In this document: piece by piece, positions 28,208-37,431 of the stretch
Layout: every line of letters starts with the position of its first letter
Numbering within the stretch: position 1 is the first letter of the stretch
Assembly: GCF_003386285.1 (NCBI RefSeq)
Contig: NZ_QPNC01000011.1
Location: forward strand, 124,001-188,000
Direction of reading: 5' to 3'
DNA: 64,000 nt
Origin: Nocardiopsis sp. FIRDI 009
GTDB taxonomy: Bacteria; Actinomycetota; Actinomycetes; Streptosporangiales; Streptosporangiaceae
The notes under the pieces: model-generated
Databases searched by the model: none
Seen by the model: only the letters and a program-made list of their open reading frames with translations
What the model was told of the DNA's origin: nothing
Made by a program: the position numbers and the translations under genes

Positions 28208-29016
28208 TAGTCGGGGGAGACCGTGGGGTCGTCGGCGGGGTCGACGGGCACGGAGTGGAGCCGGGCGTCGACCGGGCGGGCGGGCACGGAGGCCGGGGCC
28301 GCCAACGGTGTGGAGGTGAGGTATCCGGCGACACCGGGGGCGGCGGAGGGGTTCCCCGAGGTGGGCGCGGACCCGGTGGTCAGATGGCCGCCGAGGCGCT
28401 CGGTGTCGCGCGGGTGCGCGCGGGGGGACTCGTCGGCGCGGTGTGGGGCGTCGTCAGCGGTCGCCTCGGCCGCGGCGTGCCACCGTGTGGGTTCGGGGGC
28501 GGGCGCCGGGTCGGCGTCCGCGGCCGCGGGGGCCGGGGACACCGCGCCCTCCTCGGCGGGGGCCGACGCCTCGCGCGGGGCGCGGGTCGCGCCTTCCTCC
28601 GGACCGGCCGCGAGCTCGGGCAGCGGCTCGGCCGCGGGCGCATCCCAACGGTCGGGGCGGATCTCCTCGACGACGTGGCGGGCTCCGACGCCCACCTCGC
28701 TGACCGCCTGGGCCGGATCGGACAGGCCCTCCGCGGCCTCGGCGGTTCGCTCGGCGTGTTCCTCCAGGCCCCGGTGGACGGTGCCGAGGGTGGCGGTGAC
28801 CGGGTCGGCGACCCGGACCACCTCGCCCACGGTGTCGGACAGGGGCCGGGCGCCGTCGAGGTCGAGGGTGTCGGCGTGGGCCGGGGCCGCCCCGAACAGC
28901 CACAGCGTGGCGAGGAAGGCTCCGGCGAGCAGCGGCAGCCCGAGCATCGAGGGCGCCAGCGCGCACACGGCCGAGACGACGCGCGCCGCGCGTCCGCTTC
29001 GGCTGGTGGCAGGCAT
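28207..29016 (-). CDS. Secreted low-complexity protein of unknown function
   Basis: A 269-residue exported protein. A long signal with a basic start and a hydrophobic core ends at APAHA/DTLDL near residue 48. Residues 55-125 are plausibly helical (DTVGEVVRVADPVTATLGTV), and the remaining half is Ala/Pro/Glu/Asp-rich and disordered. It has no mature cysteines. The mature N-terminus resembles that of the downstream 26723 product (both begin DTL), so they may be exported as a pair, but the 215-nt gap argues for separate transcripts. Function unknown. Confidence 0.55.
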   Translation of the reverse strand: MPATSRSGRAARVVSAVCALAPSMLGLPLLAGAFLATLWLFGAAPAHADTLDLDGARPLSDTVGEVVRVADPVTATLGTVHRGLEEHAERTAEAAEGLSDPAQAVSEVGVGARHVVEEIRPDRWDAPAAEPLPELAAGPEEGATRAPREASAPAEEGAVSPAPAAADADPAPAPEPTRWHAAAEATADDAPHRADESPRAHPRDTERLGGHLTTGSAPTSGNPSAAPGVAGYLTSTPLAAPASVPARPVDARLHSVPVDPADDPTVSPD

Positions 29017-29131
29017 GGAGGGCCCTCCGCGACGGGTGCTGTGGTCGGGACGGGGAGACCCCGCCCGCGACCCGACGTTAGCACACTGTCACTGAGGGTG
29101 GTTTTGGTTTGCCGGAACCGGGGAAACGGGG

Positions 29132-30070
29132 TCAGTCGGCCGGAGCGGTGGGTTCGGGGTCACGGACAGGGCCGTTCCGCCGGGTGGACCGGGCCGTGCG
29201 GATCTGGTCGTAGACGAACACCAGCACCGCCGACCACACGAACCCGAAACCGATCCACCGGCTCGGCGGCATCTCCTCGCCCTGGATGAGCCAGCCGATG
29301 AGGAAGATCATCGAGGGCGCGATGTACTGGAGCATGCCGATGACGTTCAACGGCACCCGCCGGGCGGCCACACCGAACAGCAGCAGCGGCAGGGCGGTGA
29401 CGAAGCCGCCGCCGACCAGCAGCGCCGTGTGGCCCGGGGAGACGGAGAACATCGTGCCGTCCCCGGTCAGCTCCAGGTAGGCGACGTAGCCGAGCGCGGG
29501 CGCGAACATGATGAGGGTCTCGACGGTGAGACTCTGCATGCCGTCGAGGTCGACGTACTTCTTGACCGCGCCGTAGGCGGCGAAGGACGACGCCATGAGC
29601 AGGGACAGCCACGGGGCGGAGCCGTAGGCGACGGTCATGACCACGACGGCCAGGGCGCCCAGGCCGACCGCGACCCACTGGGTGGGGCGCAGGCGTTCGG
29701 AGAAGACGAGCACGCCGAGGCAGACCGCCATCATCGGGTTGACGAAGTAGGCGAGCGAGGCCTGGAGGGTCTCCTGGATGGAGACCGCGTAGATGAACCC
29801 CCACCAGTTGATCCCGATGAGGACGGCCCCCGCCGCGATGGGGAGGAAGCGGCGCGGGCTGCGCAGGACGGGGAGCAGCCAGCTCCAGCCGCGCCGGGCG
29901 AGGAGGAGGAAGACGCACATGGCCAGGAGGGACCACACCATGCGGTGGGCGAGGATCTCGCTGGGTTCGGAGGCGGAGAGGAAGGGCCAGTAGAGGGCCG
30001 CGAAGCCCCAGAAGAGGAAGGCGCTCGCGCCGATGGCGACGCCGCGGTTGGATTCGGGCACGACCCCCAT
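29132..30070 (-). CDS. rarD: RarD-type EamA family permease
   Basis: A 312-residue ten-helix DMT-superfamily transporter. The RarD signature is clear: [20 protein letters not shown] at the start, [20 protein letters not shown] in helix 3-4 and [16 protein letters not shown] near the end. Substrates are unproven (chloramphenicol sensitivity in Pseudomonas gave the name). The start may be ATG 30070 or, nine bases in, GTG 30061: a TACGAT hexamer overlapping the ATG would place a leaderless start at that GTG. Confidence 0.88.
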   Translation of the reverse strand: MGVVPESNRGVAIGASAFLFWGFAALYWPFLSASEPSEILAHRMVWSLLAMCVFLLLARRGWSWLLPVLRSPRRFLPIAAGAVLIGINWWGFIYAVSIQETLQASLAYFVNPMMAVCLGVLVFSERLRPTQWVAVGLGALAVVVMTVAYGSAPWLSLLMASSFAAYGAVKKYVDLDGMQSLTVETLIMFAPALGYVAYLELTGDGTMFSVSPGHTALLVGGGFVTALPLLLFGVAARRVPLNVIGMLQYIAPSMIFLIGWLIQGEEMPPSRWIGFGFVWSAVLVFVYDQIRTARSTRRNGPVRDPEPTAPAD

Positions 30071-30147
30071 CGTAGGACGAACCGACCTCCGTGTCCCGGG
30101 GGATTCTCCGCCTGTGGACGACCCGTGCGGCGCGGCTCCGCCGCGAC

Positions 30148-30153
30148 TACCCT
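30148..30153 (+). promoter_or_regulatory. Leaderless -10 element of msrA
   Basis: TACCCT stands exactly 6 nt before the msrA ATG at 30160, and no Shine-Dalgarno is present. This is the same spacing seen before menG, the VOC gene and the SBD-HNH gene. Confidence 0.6.
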
Positions 30154-30159
30154 GGACGC

Positions 30160-30825
<666 letters not shown>

Positions 30826-30831
30826 ACGGCG

Positions 30832-31083
30832 GTGAGCGTCGCGCGACTGCGTAACCTCGGTCCCGCCAGCGCGCGCATGCTCGCCACCGTCGGGGTGCGC
30901 ACCGCGGCCGACCTGGAGGCGTTGGGCGCCGCGGAGGTCTACCGGCGGCTGCGTGAGACCGGTGCACCCGGATTGAGCCGGAACCTGCTGTGGGCTATGG
31001 AGGGTGCGCTCCTGGACGTCGACTGGCGGAACCTGCCGCCGGAGATCCGGACTCGGCTGTTGGCCGAGGCGGGCGAGGCGTGA
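30832..31083 (+). CDS. TfoX C-terminal domain protein
   Basis: An 83-residue protein made only of a TfoX C-terminal (helix-hairpin-helix-like) domain: [20 protein letters not shown] at the start and [20 protein letters not shown] near the end are the diagnostic segments. In gamma-proteobacteria this domain follows the TfoX N-domain in the competence regulator. Standalone copies in actinomycetes have no known function. It begins at a GTG 6 nt after msrA, so the two are probably cotranscribed. A decayed gene begins at its stop. Confidence 0.82.
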   Translation: MSVARLRNLGPASARMLATVGVRTAADLEALGAAEVYRRLRETGAPGLSRNLLWAMEGALLDVDWRNLPPEIRTRLLAEAGEA

Positions 31084-31310
31084 CCCGCGAGGGGCGGCGG
31101 CCGACCGGCCTGACCGAGCTGGAGCCGCTGTGGCAAAGCGCCGCTCGGCCCCCTTCCCGGACCTCGGCCCGGTCGGGCGCGTGACGGGCACCGATCTTCC
31201 GTACCTCGACGCCACGGTGGCCGGGTTCGTCCCGTCCTACCTGGCCGACGGCCGCCGCCTACTTCGGCCGAACGATGCGCATGGCAGACCTCATCCTCGG
31301 CGACGACTGA
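31080..31310 (+). pseudogene. Frameshifted remnant of a gene in the msrA operon
   Basis: A GTG overlaps the TfoX stop (GTGA). From it, frame 1 reads GLTELEPLWQSAAR and then hits a stop at 31182-31184. A second frame continues in register with protein-like sequence (FPDLGPVGRVTGTDLPYLD, then VAGFVPSYLADG). A third frame supplies a plausible end (AYFGRTMRMADLILGDD and a stop at 31308-31310). The three pieces follow each other without gaps and keep actinomycete codon bias, suggesting one small gene broken by two frameshifts or an internal deletion. The parent family is not recognised. Confidence 0.4.
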
Positions 31311-31338
31311 CGCCCGCCGTACCGGGGGACCCGCGCGG

Positions 31339-32514
31339 CTACCTGGCGGCGACGGCGGCCGCGAACAGGACGGCGGCCGACACCAGCAGCGCCCCCGGAG
31401 CGCCGACCGACCCGGCCACACCCGCGGCGGCCGCGGGGATGGCGACCTGGCCGAGCCGGTTCCCCCAGATGCGCAGGGCCAGCGCCGATCCGCGCGCCCC
31501 CGGCGGCGCGGTCGTGGCGACCTCCGCCATGGTCAGGGGCTGTCCCAGACCGAGCAGGAAACCGCCGATCGTCAGGACCGCCCCGAGCAGGACCGGCCCG
31601 CCGCCGGGCACGGCCACCAGGGCCAGCGACACCCCCGCCACCGCGGTGCTCGCCACGATCAGCCTCCCGCGCGACCAGCGCGCCAGCAGCCACGGCAGGC
31701 ACAGCCGCGAGACCAGGGAGGCCGCGGCGCGCAGACTCAGCAGGACGCCCACGTACGCCGGGGAGACGCCCCGGCTCTCGGCGATCAGCGGCAGGTAGGC
31801 CGTGAGGATGTCCACCGCGGAGAGCAGGGACAGGCTGGCCAGGAGCGCGGCGGTCATCCGGCGCCCGCGTAGGATCTCGCGCGCCCCGACGGTCGGGGCG
31901 GACCCCTGTTCGGCGTGCTCCGGGGAACGCAGCGACAGCAGGGGGAGGATCCCCAGCGCCCCCAGTACCGCCATGGCACAGGCGACCCACAGCGCCGTCG
32001 AGGTGGCCGGGAGGAGCTGCGGTCCGGAGGCGTCGGCGAGGACGGCCCCGGAGATCAGCGGACCGGCGAGCTGGCCGAGGGAGGCGGCGGCGGTGTACCA
32101 GCCGAAGTCGCGGTCCATGTGCTCCGGCGGCGAGAACCGGGCGACCAGCCCCTGGCCGGCGATCATGCACAGCAGGTGCCCCGCACCGACCACGGTGCTG
32201 GCGAGGGCCAGGGCGACCAGCCCGGTCGCGGCGGCCAGGAGCAGGCTCCCCGCCGCGAGGACCGCCGCGCCCAGCCCCACGATCCAGGCCGTCCGCCGCG
32301 CGCGGTCGGTCGCCCGGCCCAGCGGGACGGCCATGAGCAGGGGGAGGAGCGCGTAGGCCGCCGTGACCAGCCCGACCGCGACGGCGTCCCCGCCCACGGC
32401 GATGGTCCGGTAGGAGATCAGCGGCCGGGCCACGTTGAGGGCGGTGTGTGCGAAGACCACGCTCACCAGGAGGAACCACAGCCATCGACGTCCCGGTGGC
32501 CCCGCTTTCCCCAT
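31339..32514 (-). CDS. MFS transporter
   Basis: A 391-residue protein with twelve predicted helices. The major facilitator loop 2-3 motif appears as VPLGRATDRARRTAWIVGLG. The central loop carries a short Gly/Ala-Pro region near residue 190-210. There is a good GGAGAGGAG Shine-Dalgarno before the ATG. The substrate cannot be inferred. It is convergent with the msrA operon and divergent from the VOC gene. Confidence 0.85.
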   Translation of the reverse strand: MGKAGPPGRRWLWFLLVSVVFAHTALNVARPLISYRTIAVGGDAVAVGLVTAAYALLPLLMAVPLGRATDRARRTAWIVGLGAAVLAAGSLLLAAATGLVALALASTVVGAGHLLCMIAGQGLVARFSPPEHMDRDFGWYTAAASLGQLAGPLISGAVLADASGPQLLPATSTALWVACAMAVLGALGILPLLSLRSPEHAEQGSAPTVGAREILRGRRMTAALLASLSLLSAVDILTAYLPLIAESRGVSPAYVGVLLSLRAAASLVSRLCLPWLLARWSRGRLIVASTAVAGVSLALVAVPGGGPVLLGAVLTIGGFLLGLGQPLTMAEVATTAPPGARGSALALRIWGNRLGQVAIPAAAAGVAGSVGAPGALLVSAAVLFAAAVAAR

Positions 32515-32752
32515 GACACGCTCCTCTCCGCACGGCCGCCCTCGACATCCGGGGCCGACAGAGGATCATCCCATGTCGGATCCGGGGGCGGCCGAGGCGC
32601 CCCTTCCCCACCGTGTGAGCACCGGCGGGACGCCCGAGCGGTCGGTACCACCGTGGGACGCGCCGCCCGCGGACGCTGGCCGCCTCCGGCCAACGGGGCA
32701 AAGGCTCGGCAAACGCGCCGACGGAGGGGTGTCGGACGCGGGTGCACGGCGT

Positions 32753-32758
32753 AGGTTT
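32753..32758 (+). promoter_or_regulatory. Leaderless -10 element of the VOC gene
   Basis: TAGGTT is followed by 6 nt and then the ATG at 32765, without any Shine-Dalgarno sequence. Confidence 0.55.
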
Positions 32759-32764
32759 GGGCGC

Positions 32765-33157
32765 ATGATCAGCAGGATGCATTCGACCACCGTCCTCGTC
32801 GGCGACCAGGAGGAGGCGCTCCGTTTCTACGTCGGCGTGCTCGGCTGGGAGAAACGGGAGGACAACACCATGGGGCCGATGCGGTGGCTGACCGTGGCGC
32901 CGCCCGGGGCGGAGACCGCGTTGGTCCTGGGGCAGCCGGAGGTCTACGACCAGGAGCCGCCCGGAGCCGCGACGCGGTTGTGCGGCATCTCCCTCATCAC
33001 CGACGACATCGACGCCGAGTACGAGACGCTGACGGCCAAGGGCGTCAACTTCAAGCAGCCGCCCGAGACGATGCCGTGGGGTGACCGGGCGACGTGGTTC
33101 ACCGACCCCTTCGGCAACGAGTTCTTCCTCGTCCAACAGGCCGACGACCGGGGGTGA
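32765..33157 (+). CDS. VOC superfamily (glyoxalase-like) protein
   Basis: A 130-residue vicinal-oxygen-chelate fold protein with two beta-alpha-beta-beta-beta modules: HSTTVLVGDQEEALRFYVGV, then CGISLITDDIDAEYETLTAKG and a terminal TWFTDPFGNEFFLVQ. Metal-ligand candidates are His6 and the Glu in the final NEFFLVQ strand. The family covers glyoxalases, dioxygenases and antibiotic-binding proteins, so the activity cannot be named. The transcript is probably leaderless. Confidence 0.85.
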   Translation: MISRMHSTTVLVGDQEEALRFYVGVLGWEKREDNTMGPMRWLTVAPPGAETALVLGQPEVYDQEPPGAATRLCGISLITDDIDAEYETLTAKGVNFKQPPETMPWGDRATWFTDPFGNEFFLVQQADDRG

Positions 33158-33314
33158 GACCGTCACGGCCGGGGCGCGCGTCTGTCGAGTCCTGGTCGAG
33201 TTTTGACACTCCGATGCCCGGGAGGGGCGGGTGCGCCGGGCAGGTGCCAGAGGACGGCTCCGTGTCGGGGCCCGGGTCCCCGGCCCCGCCGCCGTCCGAC
33301 GAGGGGAGGGCGTG

Positions 33315-33563
33315 ATGGCCGCTGGAGGGCCTCCGGAACGGAGGAACGTGCTCGGACAGATCCCCGTCCGAGTCTGGGTGGCCCTGGCCATCCTGATCTG
33401 CGTCGTCGTCTTCGTGGCGCAGAACCGCCGGTCGACCGAGATCCACCTCCTCATGGTCTCGGTGGCCGCCCCCCTGTGGGCCGTCCTGACGGGCGCCGTC
33501 GTGGCCGGTCTGCTGCTCGGTCTGCTCCTGACACCGTCGATCCGCAGGAGGCGGCGCGGGTGA
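33315..33563 (+). CDS. LapA/DUF1049-type small membrane protein
   Basis: An 82-residue protein with two transmembrane helices (about 18-36 and 50-72). FVAQNRRSTEIHLLMV between them is the characteristic LapA-domain segment, in which the Asn and the following strand are conserved. A positively charged RRRRRG tail ends it. LapA proteins assist envelope assembly in gram-negatives; in actinomycetes the role is unknown. A GAGGGGAGGG Shine-Dalgarno lies 5 nt before ATG 33315; GTG 33312 is an alternative. The 33564-33824 stretch that follows has no recognisable gene. Confidence 0.8.
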   Translation: MAAGGPPERRNVLGQIPVRVWVALAILICVVVFVAQNRRSTEIHLLMVSVAAPLWAVLTGAVVAGLLLGLLLTPSIRRRRRG

Positions 33564-33824
33564 CCCCGGGCACGGTGGTGGCGACGCCCGCGCGGTACGG
33601 CGGGCGGCCGTCGGCGGTCGGTCCCGCCTGACCGGCTCCGACGACGGCGAGACCCACACCCCCTGGTTCGCCCGCCTGGCCGAGCCCGCGCGCGTGCGCC
33701 TGCCGACCGGACGGGGAGTCGGCGGCGGCGCGCTCGTTCGCGTGTGACCGCCCCCTGACGCCTCCGAGCCGGAGCCGTGCCGAAGGGGTATCCCGGTCCG
33801 GGCACGACCGGAGGGGGTGAGAGC

Positions 33825-34472
33825 ATGGGGGAGATGTCCGAGAGCCAGCCGTGCCGACCGCTGCGCGCCGGGGTGTTCACCCTGGTGTGCGCGAGCCTGT
33901 CCGCGCACGGGCACGCCCTGAGCTCCGGGCACGACGTCCCCCTCCCCGGCCTCCTGCTCGGCATGGCCGTGGTCATGGTCATGGCCTGGGCCACCGCCAA
34001 ACGCCGCCACGGCCCCCTGGTCATGGCCGGGTGGATGCTGTGGGGCCAGTTCGCCCTGCACCTGGCGTTCAGCTACACCCAGCTCTGGGGCGGCGGTCAC
34101 GCCGCGCACCTGGCCTCGGCCGACAACCCCGCCCTCGCGACCGACGCGGCGGCCTACTCGGCCAGCGTCGCCGAGGCAGCCGCGTCGGGCGGGTCGCTGT
34201 CCACGTGGCAGATGCTCGTCATGCACGTCGTGGCCGCCCTGCTCAGCGCGTGGTGGCTGCACCGCGGGGAGAACGCCCTCTTCGCCTTCCTGCGCTTCAT
34301 GGCGCTCACCCTCTTCCCGCTCCTGATCGCCCTCGGCCGGGTGCGGGTCCTCCCCGAGCCCGCGACCGGCCGGGGACCGTGGAACGACGAGGAACTCTCC
34401 CAGCCCCTCCTTCCCTATCTCCGGCACACCCTGATCCTGCGGGGGCCGCCTCCGGCTCCGCGCACAGCCTGA
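33825..34472 (+). CDS. Integral membrane protein at the head of the copper/DyP cluster
   Basis: A 215-residue protein with about five membrane helices. Several His residues lie at their edges (SAHGHALSSGHDVP near residues 25-40, LHLAFSYTQLWGGGHAAHL near 80-100, and MLVMHVVAALLSAWWLH), the sort of pattern seen in membrane metal-binding proteins. Start ATG 33825 has a GGAGGGGGTGAG Shine-Dalgarno. I do not recognise a named family. Proximity to sco and PCu(A)C-like genes suggests a role in metal handling, but this is inference. Confidence 0.65.
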   Translation: MGEMSESQPCRPLRAGVFTLVCASLSAHGHALSSGHDVPLPGLLLGMAVVMVMAWATAKRRHGPLVMAGWMLWGQFALHLAFSYTQLWGGGHAAHLASADNPALATDAAAYSASVAEAAASGGSLSTWQMLVMHVVAALLSAWWLHRGENALFAFLRFMALTLFPLLIALGRVRVLPEPATGRGPWNDEELSQPLLPYLRHTLILRGPPPAPRTA

Positions 34473-34613
34473 GCGTCCGAAGCCCCCGACCACGGCACGG
34501 TCCGCCGTCCGCGCCGCCACCCGGCGCCGCGCGGTCCGCCGTGCCCCGCGTCCGTCGACGCGGCGGCCCCGACGCTCCGGCCGTGCGCCGTCACGCACCG
34601 GTGGCCCACCACC

Positions 34614-34639
34614 GGAACGCCAGAGACATTCCCCGCGTC
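34614..34639 (+). promoter_or_regulatory. Candidate ECF-sigma promoter upstream of the sigma gene
   Basis: GGAAC (34614-34618) is followed after 17 nt by CGTC (34636-34639), the canonical ECF promoter layout. It lies about 70 nt before the ECF sigma start, as expected for autoregulation. The rest of 34473-34711 shows no gene. Confidence 0.5.
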
Positions 34640-34711
34640 CGCGGTCACCGCGACGGGCGACCCCGCCGTCCGTCCGTTCGTCGACCGCGCGCGGTGACCG
34701 AAGGAGCATCC

Positions 34712-35326
34712 GTGACCGCGTCCGTCGAGACCCGACCCCCCGTACCCTTGGACAGGCACCCGTCCTCCCGGCCCGACCCGTCCCGGGACGGCCGCCCGGA
34801 GCGGGAGGACCTCACCCTCCTGGCGCTGCGGGCCAAGGAGGGCGGCGTGCAGGAGATGAACTCCCTCTTCTCGTTGACCCGTGACCACGTTGCGCGCTTC
34901 ATCGCGGGCCGCGTGGACCCCTCCTGGGTCGACGACCTGACCCAGGAGACCTTCTCCCGGGCCATGCGCGGCCTGGCCCGCTACGAGGGCCGGGCCCCGG
35001 TGCGCTCGTGGCTGCTGTCGGTGGCCCGGCACACCGTCGCCGACCGCTACCGCTCGCACGGCCGCGCCCCGCGCCACGAGTCCGTGGACGACTGGTCGCG
35101 GGTCGGGCCCGGGGCCGCCCCCGGGCGGTTCGACGAGTACCTGGCCCTCCTCGACCTGCTGAGGGAACTGCCCGAGGACCGTCGCAGGGCCTTCGTCCTC
35201 ACCCAGATCGAGGGGGTTCCCTACGCTGAGGCGGCCCGGAGCATCGGCGTGCCCATCGGCACGGTCCGGTCCCGGGTGGCACGCGGGCGCCGTGACCTGC
35301 TGCGCCTGCTGCGCGAGGCCGCCTGA
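34712..35326 (+). CDS. ECF sigma factor of the copper/DyP cluster
   Basis: A 204-residue RNA polymerase sigma-70 ECF factor. Region 2 covers residues ~50-117 (WVDDLTQETFSRAMRGLARY and VRSWLLSVARHTVADRYRS), and region 4 covers ~145-200 (LPEDRRRAFVLTQIEGVPYA, then the helix-turn-helix IGTVRSRVARGR). GTG 34712 is chosen because GAAGGAG lies 5 nt upstream; GTG 34694 is in frame. No anti-sigma gene with a zinc motif follows. Instead Sco, DyP and PCu(A)C-like genes follow, which may be its targets. The upstream membrane protein could serve as a partner. Confidence 0.9.
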   Translation: MTASVETRPPVPLDRHPSSRPDPSRDGRPEREDLTLLALRAKEGGVQEMNSLFSLTRDHVARFIAGRVDPSWVDDLTQETFSRAMRGLARYEGRAPVRSWLLSVARHTVADRYRSHGRAPRHESVDDWSRVGPGAAPGRFDEYLALLDLLRELPEDRRRAFVLTQIEGVPYAEAARSIGVPIGTVRSRVARGRRDLLRLLREAA

Positions 35327-35414
35327 CCCCCGGGGGGCGCACGTCGGCGCGCCCCACACCGGACCGACGGCCCCGCGCGGGACCCGCGCGCGGCCCCCAC
35401 CACCAAGGAGACAG

Positions 35415-36047
35415 ATGACACCCCGGCCCCTCCGGTCCGCCCGCCGGTGGACCACCACCACCGCCGCCGTGGCGGCCCTCCTCGCCCTCACCACCGCCTG
35501 CTCCACGGGAGCCTCCCCGTCGGACGCCGAGTACTACCTCGACCTGTCCGACGACCCGATGCCCGCCTCCACCGCGGAGCTGACCACGGTCGACGGCGAC
35601 CCCTGGACCTTCTCCGACGTCGCCGACGACCGTCTCACCCTGCTCTTCTTCGGCTACACCAGCTGCCCCGACGTGTGCCCGATGACCATGGCCGACATCA
35701 ACCTGGCCCTGGACGAGGCGGGCGGGACCGCGGAGGACTTCGACGTCGTCATGGTCTCGACCGACCCCGCGCGGGACACCGACGAGCAGTTGCGCTCCTG
35801 GCTGGACCGCTTCGACCCCGACTTCCAGGGCGTGCGCGGCGACATCGCCGCCACGGTCGGGGCCGCGGCCGACTACGGCATCGCCATCGAGGCCCCCGAG
35901 GAGACCGACGGCGAGTACCTGGTCACGCACGGAGGGCGGATCGTCGTCCTGCTGCCCGACGGCCGGGCGGCGGGCATGTTCGACGAGGGCACCGAGTCCG
36001 ACCAGATCGCCGAGCTGCTGCCGACGCTCCGGGACGAACTGCTGTGA
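35415..36047 (+). CDS. Sco1/SenC-type copper chaperone lipoprotein
   Basis: A 210-residue lipoprotein with a thioredoxin fold. The signal ends in the lipobox LTTAC with lipidated Cys29. Copper ligands of the Sco family are present: Cys84 and Cys88 (GYTSCPDVCPMT) and a distal His172 (EYLVTHGGR). Sco delivers copper to the CuA site of cytochrome c oxidase or acts as a thiol reductase. Shine-Dalgarno AAGGAGA precedes the ATG. The stop overlaps the DyP gene (GTGA), so the two are translationally coupled. Confidence 0.93.
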   Translation: MTPRPLRSARRWTTTTAAVAALLALTTACSTGASPSDAEYYLDLSDDPMPASTAELTTVDGDPWTFSDVADDRLTLLFFGYTSCPDVCPMTMADINLALDEAGGTAEDFDVVMVSTDPARDTDEQLRSWLDRFDPDFQGVRGDIAATVGAAADYGIAIEAPEETDGEYLVTHGGRIVVLLPDGRAAGMFDEGTESDQIAELLPTLRDELL

Positions 36048-37327
36048 GCGGGACCCGCGGCCACCGAGGAGACGCCCGGGACGGGTCCGGCCGCGTCTCC
36101 CGGCGCGGCCTGCTGTCCGCCGTGGGCGCGGCGGGGCTCACCGGGCTCGGCGCGGGCGGACTGGGCGGGTACGCCTCCGCCGTCGCGGTCGGCGCCGCCG
36201 CGGACGACGGGTCCGCGCTCGCCTCCGTGCGCGCCCGGAGCGGCCCCGAGGCGGGACGGCCTCCGGCGCTGCGCACCCCCACGCCCGCGCACGTCCAGGT
36301 GCTCGCCGTGGACGTGCGGGGAGAGGAGGCGGCAAAGGTGCGCGCCTCCGCCCGGGAGGTGCTGGACGTCTGGCACGGGGAGGCGGCCGCCCTGCACGAA
36401 CGGGGGCTGGCCGCGATCGACGAGGGCGCTCCCTCCGAGGGGCTGCGCCCCGCCTCCCTGGGCGTCACCGTCGGCCTGGGCGGGTCGCTCCTGGACCGGG
36501 CGGGGCTGGCCGACCGCCGCCCGCCCCACCTGGCGGAGCTACCGGAGTTCGGTGCCGACGACCTCCGCCCGGCCTGGTGCGGCGGCGACCTGATGCTGCA
36601 CGTGGGAGCCGAGGACCCGGTGGTGGTCAGCTCGGCCGTCGAGTACCTGCTGCGCCGCGCCGGGGACCGGGCCCGGGTGCGCTGGGCCCTGCCCGGGTTC
36701 CAGCGCTCGCCGGTGGCCGCCGAGGACCACACGGCCACCCCGCGCAACCTCATGGGCAGCGTCGACGGCACGGTCAACCCGGAACCGACCGAGCCCCTGT
36801 TCGACTCTCAGGTCCTGGCCTCGCATCCCGAGGGCGCGCTGTCGTGGATGGACGGCGGCTCCTACGTCGTGGTGCGGCGCATCCGCATGCTGCTGGACGA
36901 CTGGTTCGCACTGGAGACCGCCGACCGGGAGGCGGTGATCGGCCGCCGCCTGTCGGACGGCGCGCCACTGGGCGGAGACCGGGAGGACGACCGGCCCGAC
37001 CTGGCGGCCCGAGGCGACGACGGGGAACCGGTGATCCCGCGCCGCGCGCACATCCGGCTCGCCAGCCCGGAGAGCACCCTGGGCGCGCGGATGCTGCGCC
37101 GGGGGTTCAACTACGACCTGGGATGGGACGCGGAGGGACGCAGGCAGGCGGGCCTGCTCTTCACCGCGTGGCAGGCCGACCCGAGGTCGGGCTTCACGGC
37201 CGTGCAGACCAGTCTCGACGAGGGCGCGGACGCGCTGAACGACTTCATCCGGCACGAGGGAAGCGCGGTGTTCGCGGTTCCGCCCGTGCCCGAGGACGGA
37301 TCCGGTCTGGCCGGAACACTGCTGTGA
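36044..37327 (+). CDS. Tat-exported dye-decolorising (DyP-type) haem peroxidase
   Basis: A 427-residue A-type DyP. A twin-arginine signal is visible (VSRRGLLSAVG, residues 19-29). The distal motif GXXDG is GSVDG, with catalytic Asp241, and the proximal haem ligand is probably His336 in RRAHIRLAS. EFB/DtpA-family features such as FQRSPVAAEDH and RMLRRGFNYD are intact. In Streptomyces lividans the homologue DtpA takes part in copper-dependent glycan deposition by the oxidase GlxA, and its gene also sits with sco and a PCu(A)C gene. It starts by GTGA overlap with sco. A CTCCGACG/CGTCGGAG dyad (37361-37390) lies after it. Confidence 0.92.
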   Translation: MSGTRGHRGDARDGSGRVSRRGLLSAVGAAGLTGLGAGGLGGYASAVAVGAAADDGSALASVRARSGPEAGRPPALRTPTPAHVQVLAVDVRGEEAAKVRASAREVLDVWHGEAAALHERGLAAIDEGAPSEGLRPASLGVTVGLGGSLLDRAGLADRRPPHLAELPEFGADDLRPAWCGGDLMLHVGAEDPVVVSSAVEYLLRRAGDRARVRWALPGFQRSPVAAEDHTATPRNLMGSVDGTVNPEPTEPLFDSQVLASHPEGALSWMDGGSYVVVRRIRMLLDDWFALETADREAVIGRRLSDGAPLGGDREDDRPDLAARGDDGEPVIPRRAHIRLASPESTLGARMLRRGFNYDLGWDAEGRRQAGLLFTAWQADPRSGFTAVQTSLDEGADALNDFIRHEGSAVFAVPPVPEDGSGLAGTLL

Positions 37328-37431
37328 GACCGCCGGGACCGACCGGGAACCGGGGCGGGGGCTCCGACGACTCCATATCCGAGCGTCGGAGAGCATCGGC
37401 CGACACCGCACACGAGGGGGAACGAGGAAGC

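Noticed and set aside
33564..33824. Possible small ORF after the LapA gene
   Set aside because: A 35-codon protein-like stretch (DGETHTPWFARLAEPAR) is present but has no Shine-Dalgarno or known family; too weak to call.
31259..34024. 921-codon minus-strand open frame
   Set aside because: It runs through the MFS, VOC and LapA genes in another frame and is Arg/Pro-rich, typical of antisense to GC-rich coding DNA.
36044..37327. DyP as an encapsulin cargo
   Set aside because: A clear twin-arginine signal directs export, no encapsulin shell gene is near, and no C-terminal cargo motif is visible.
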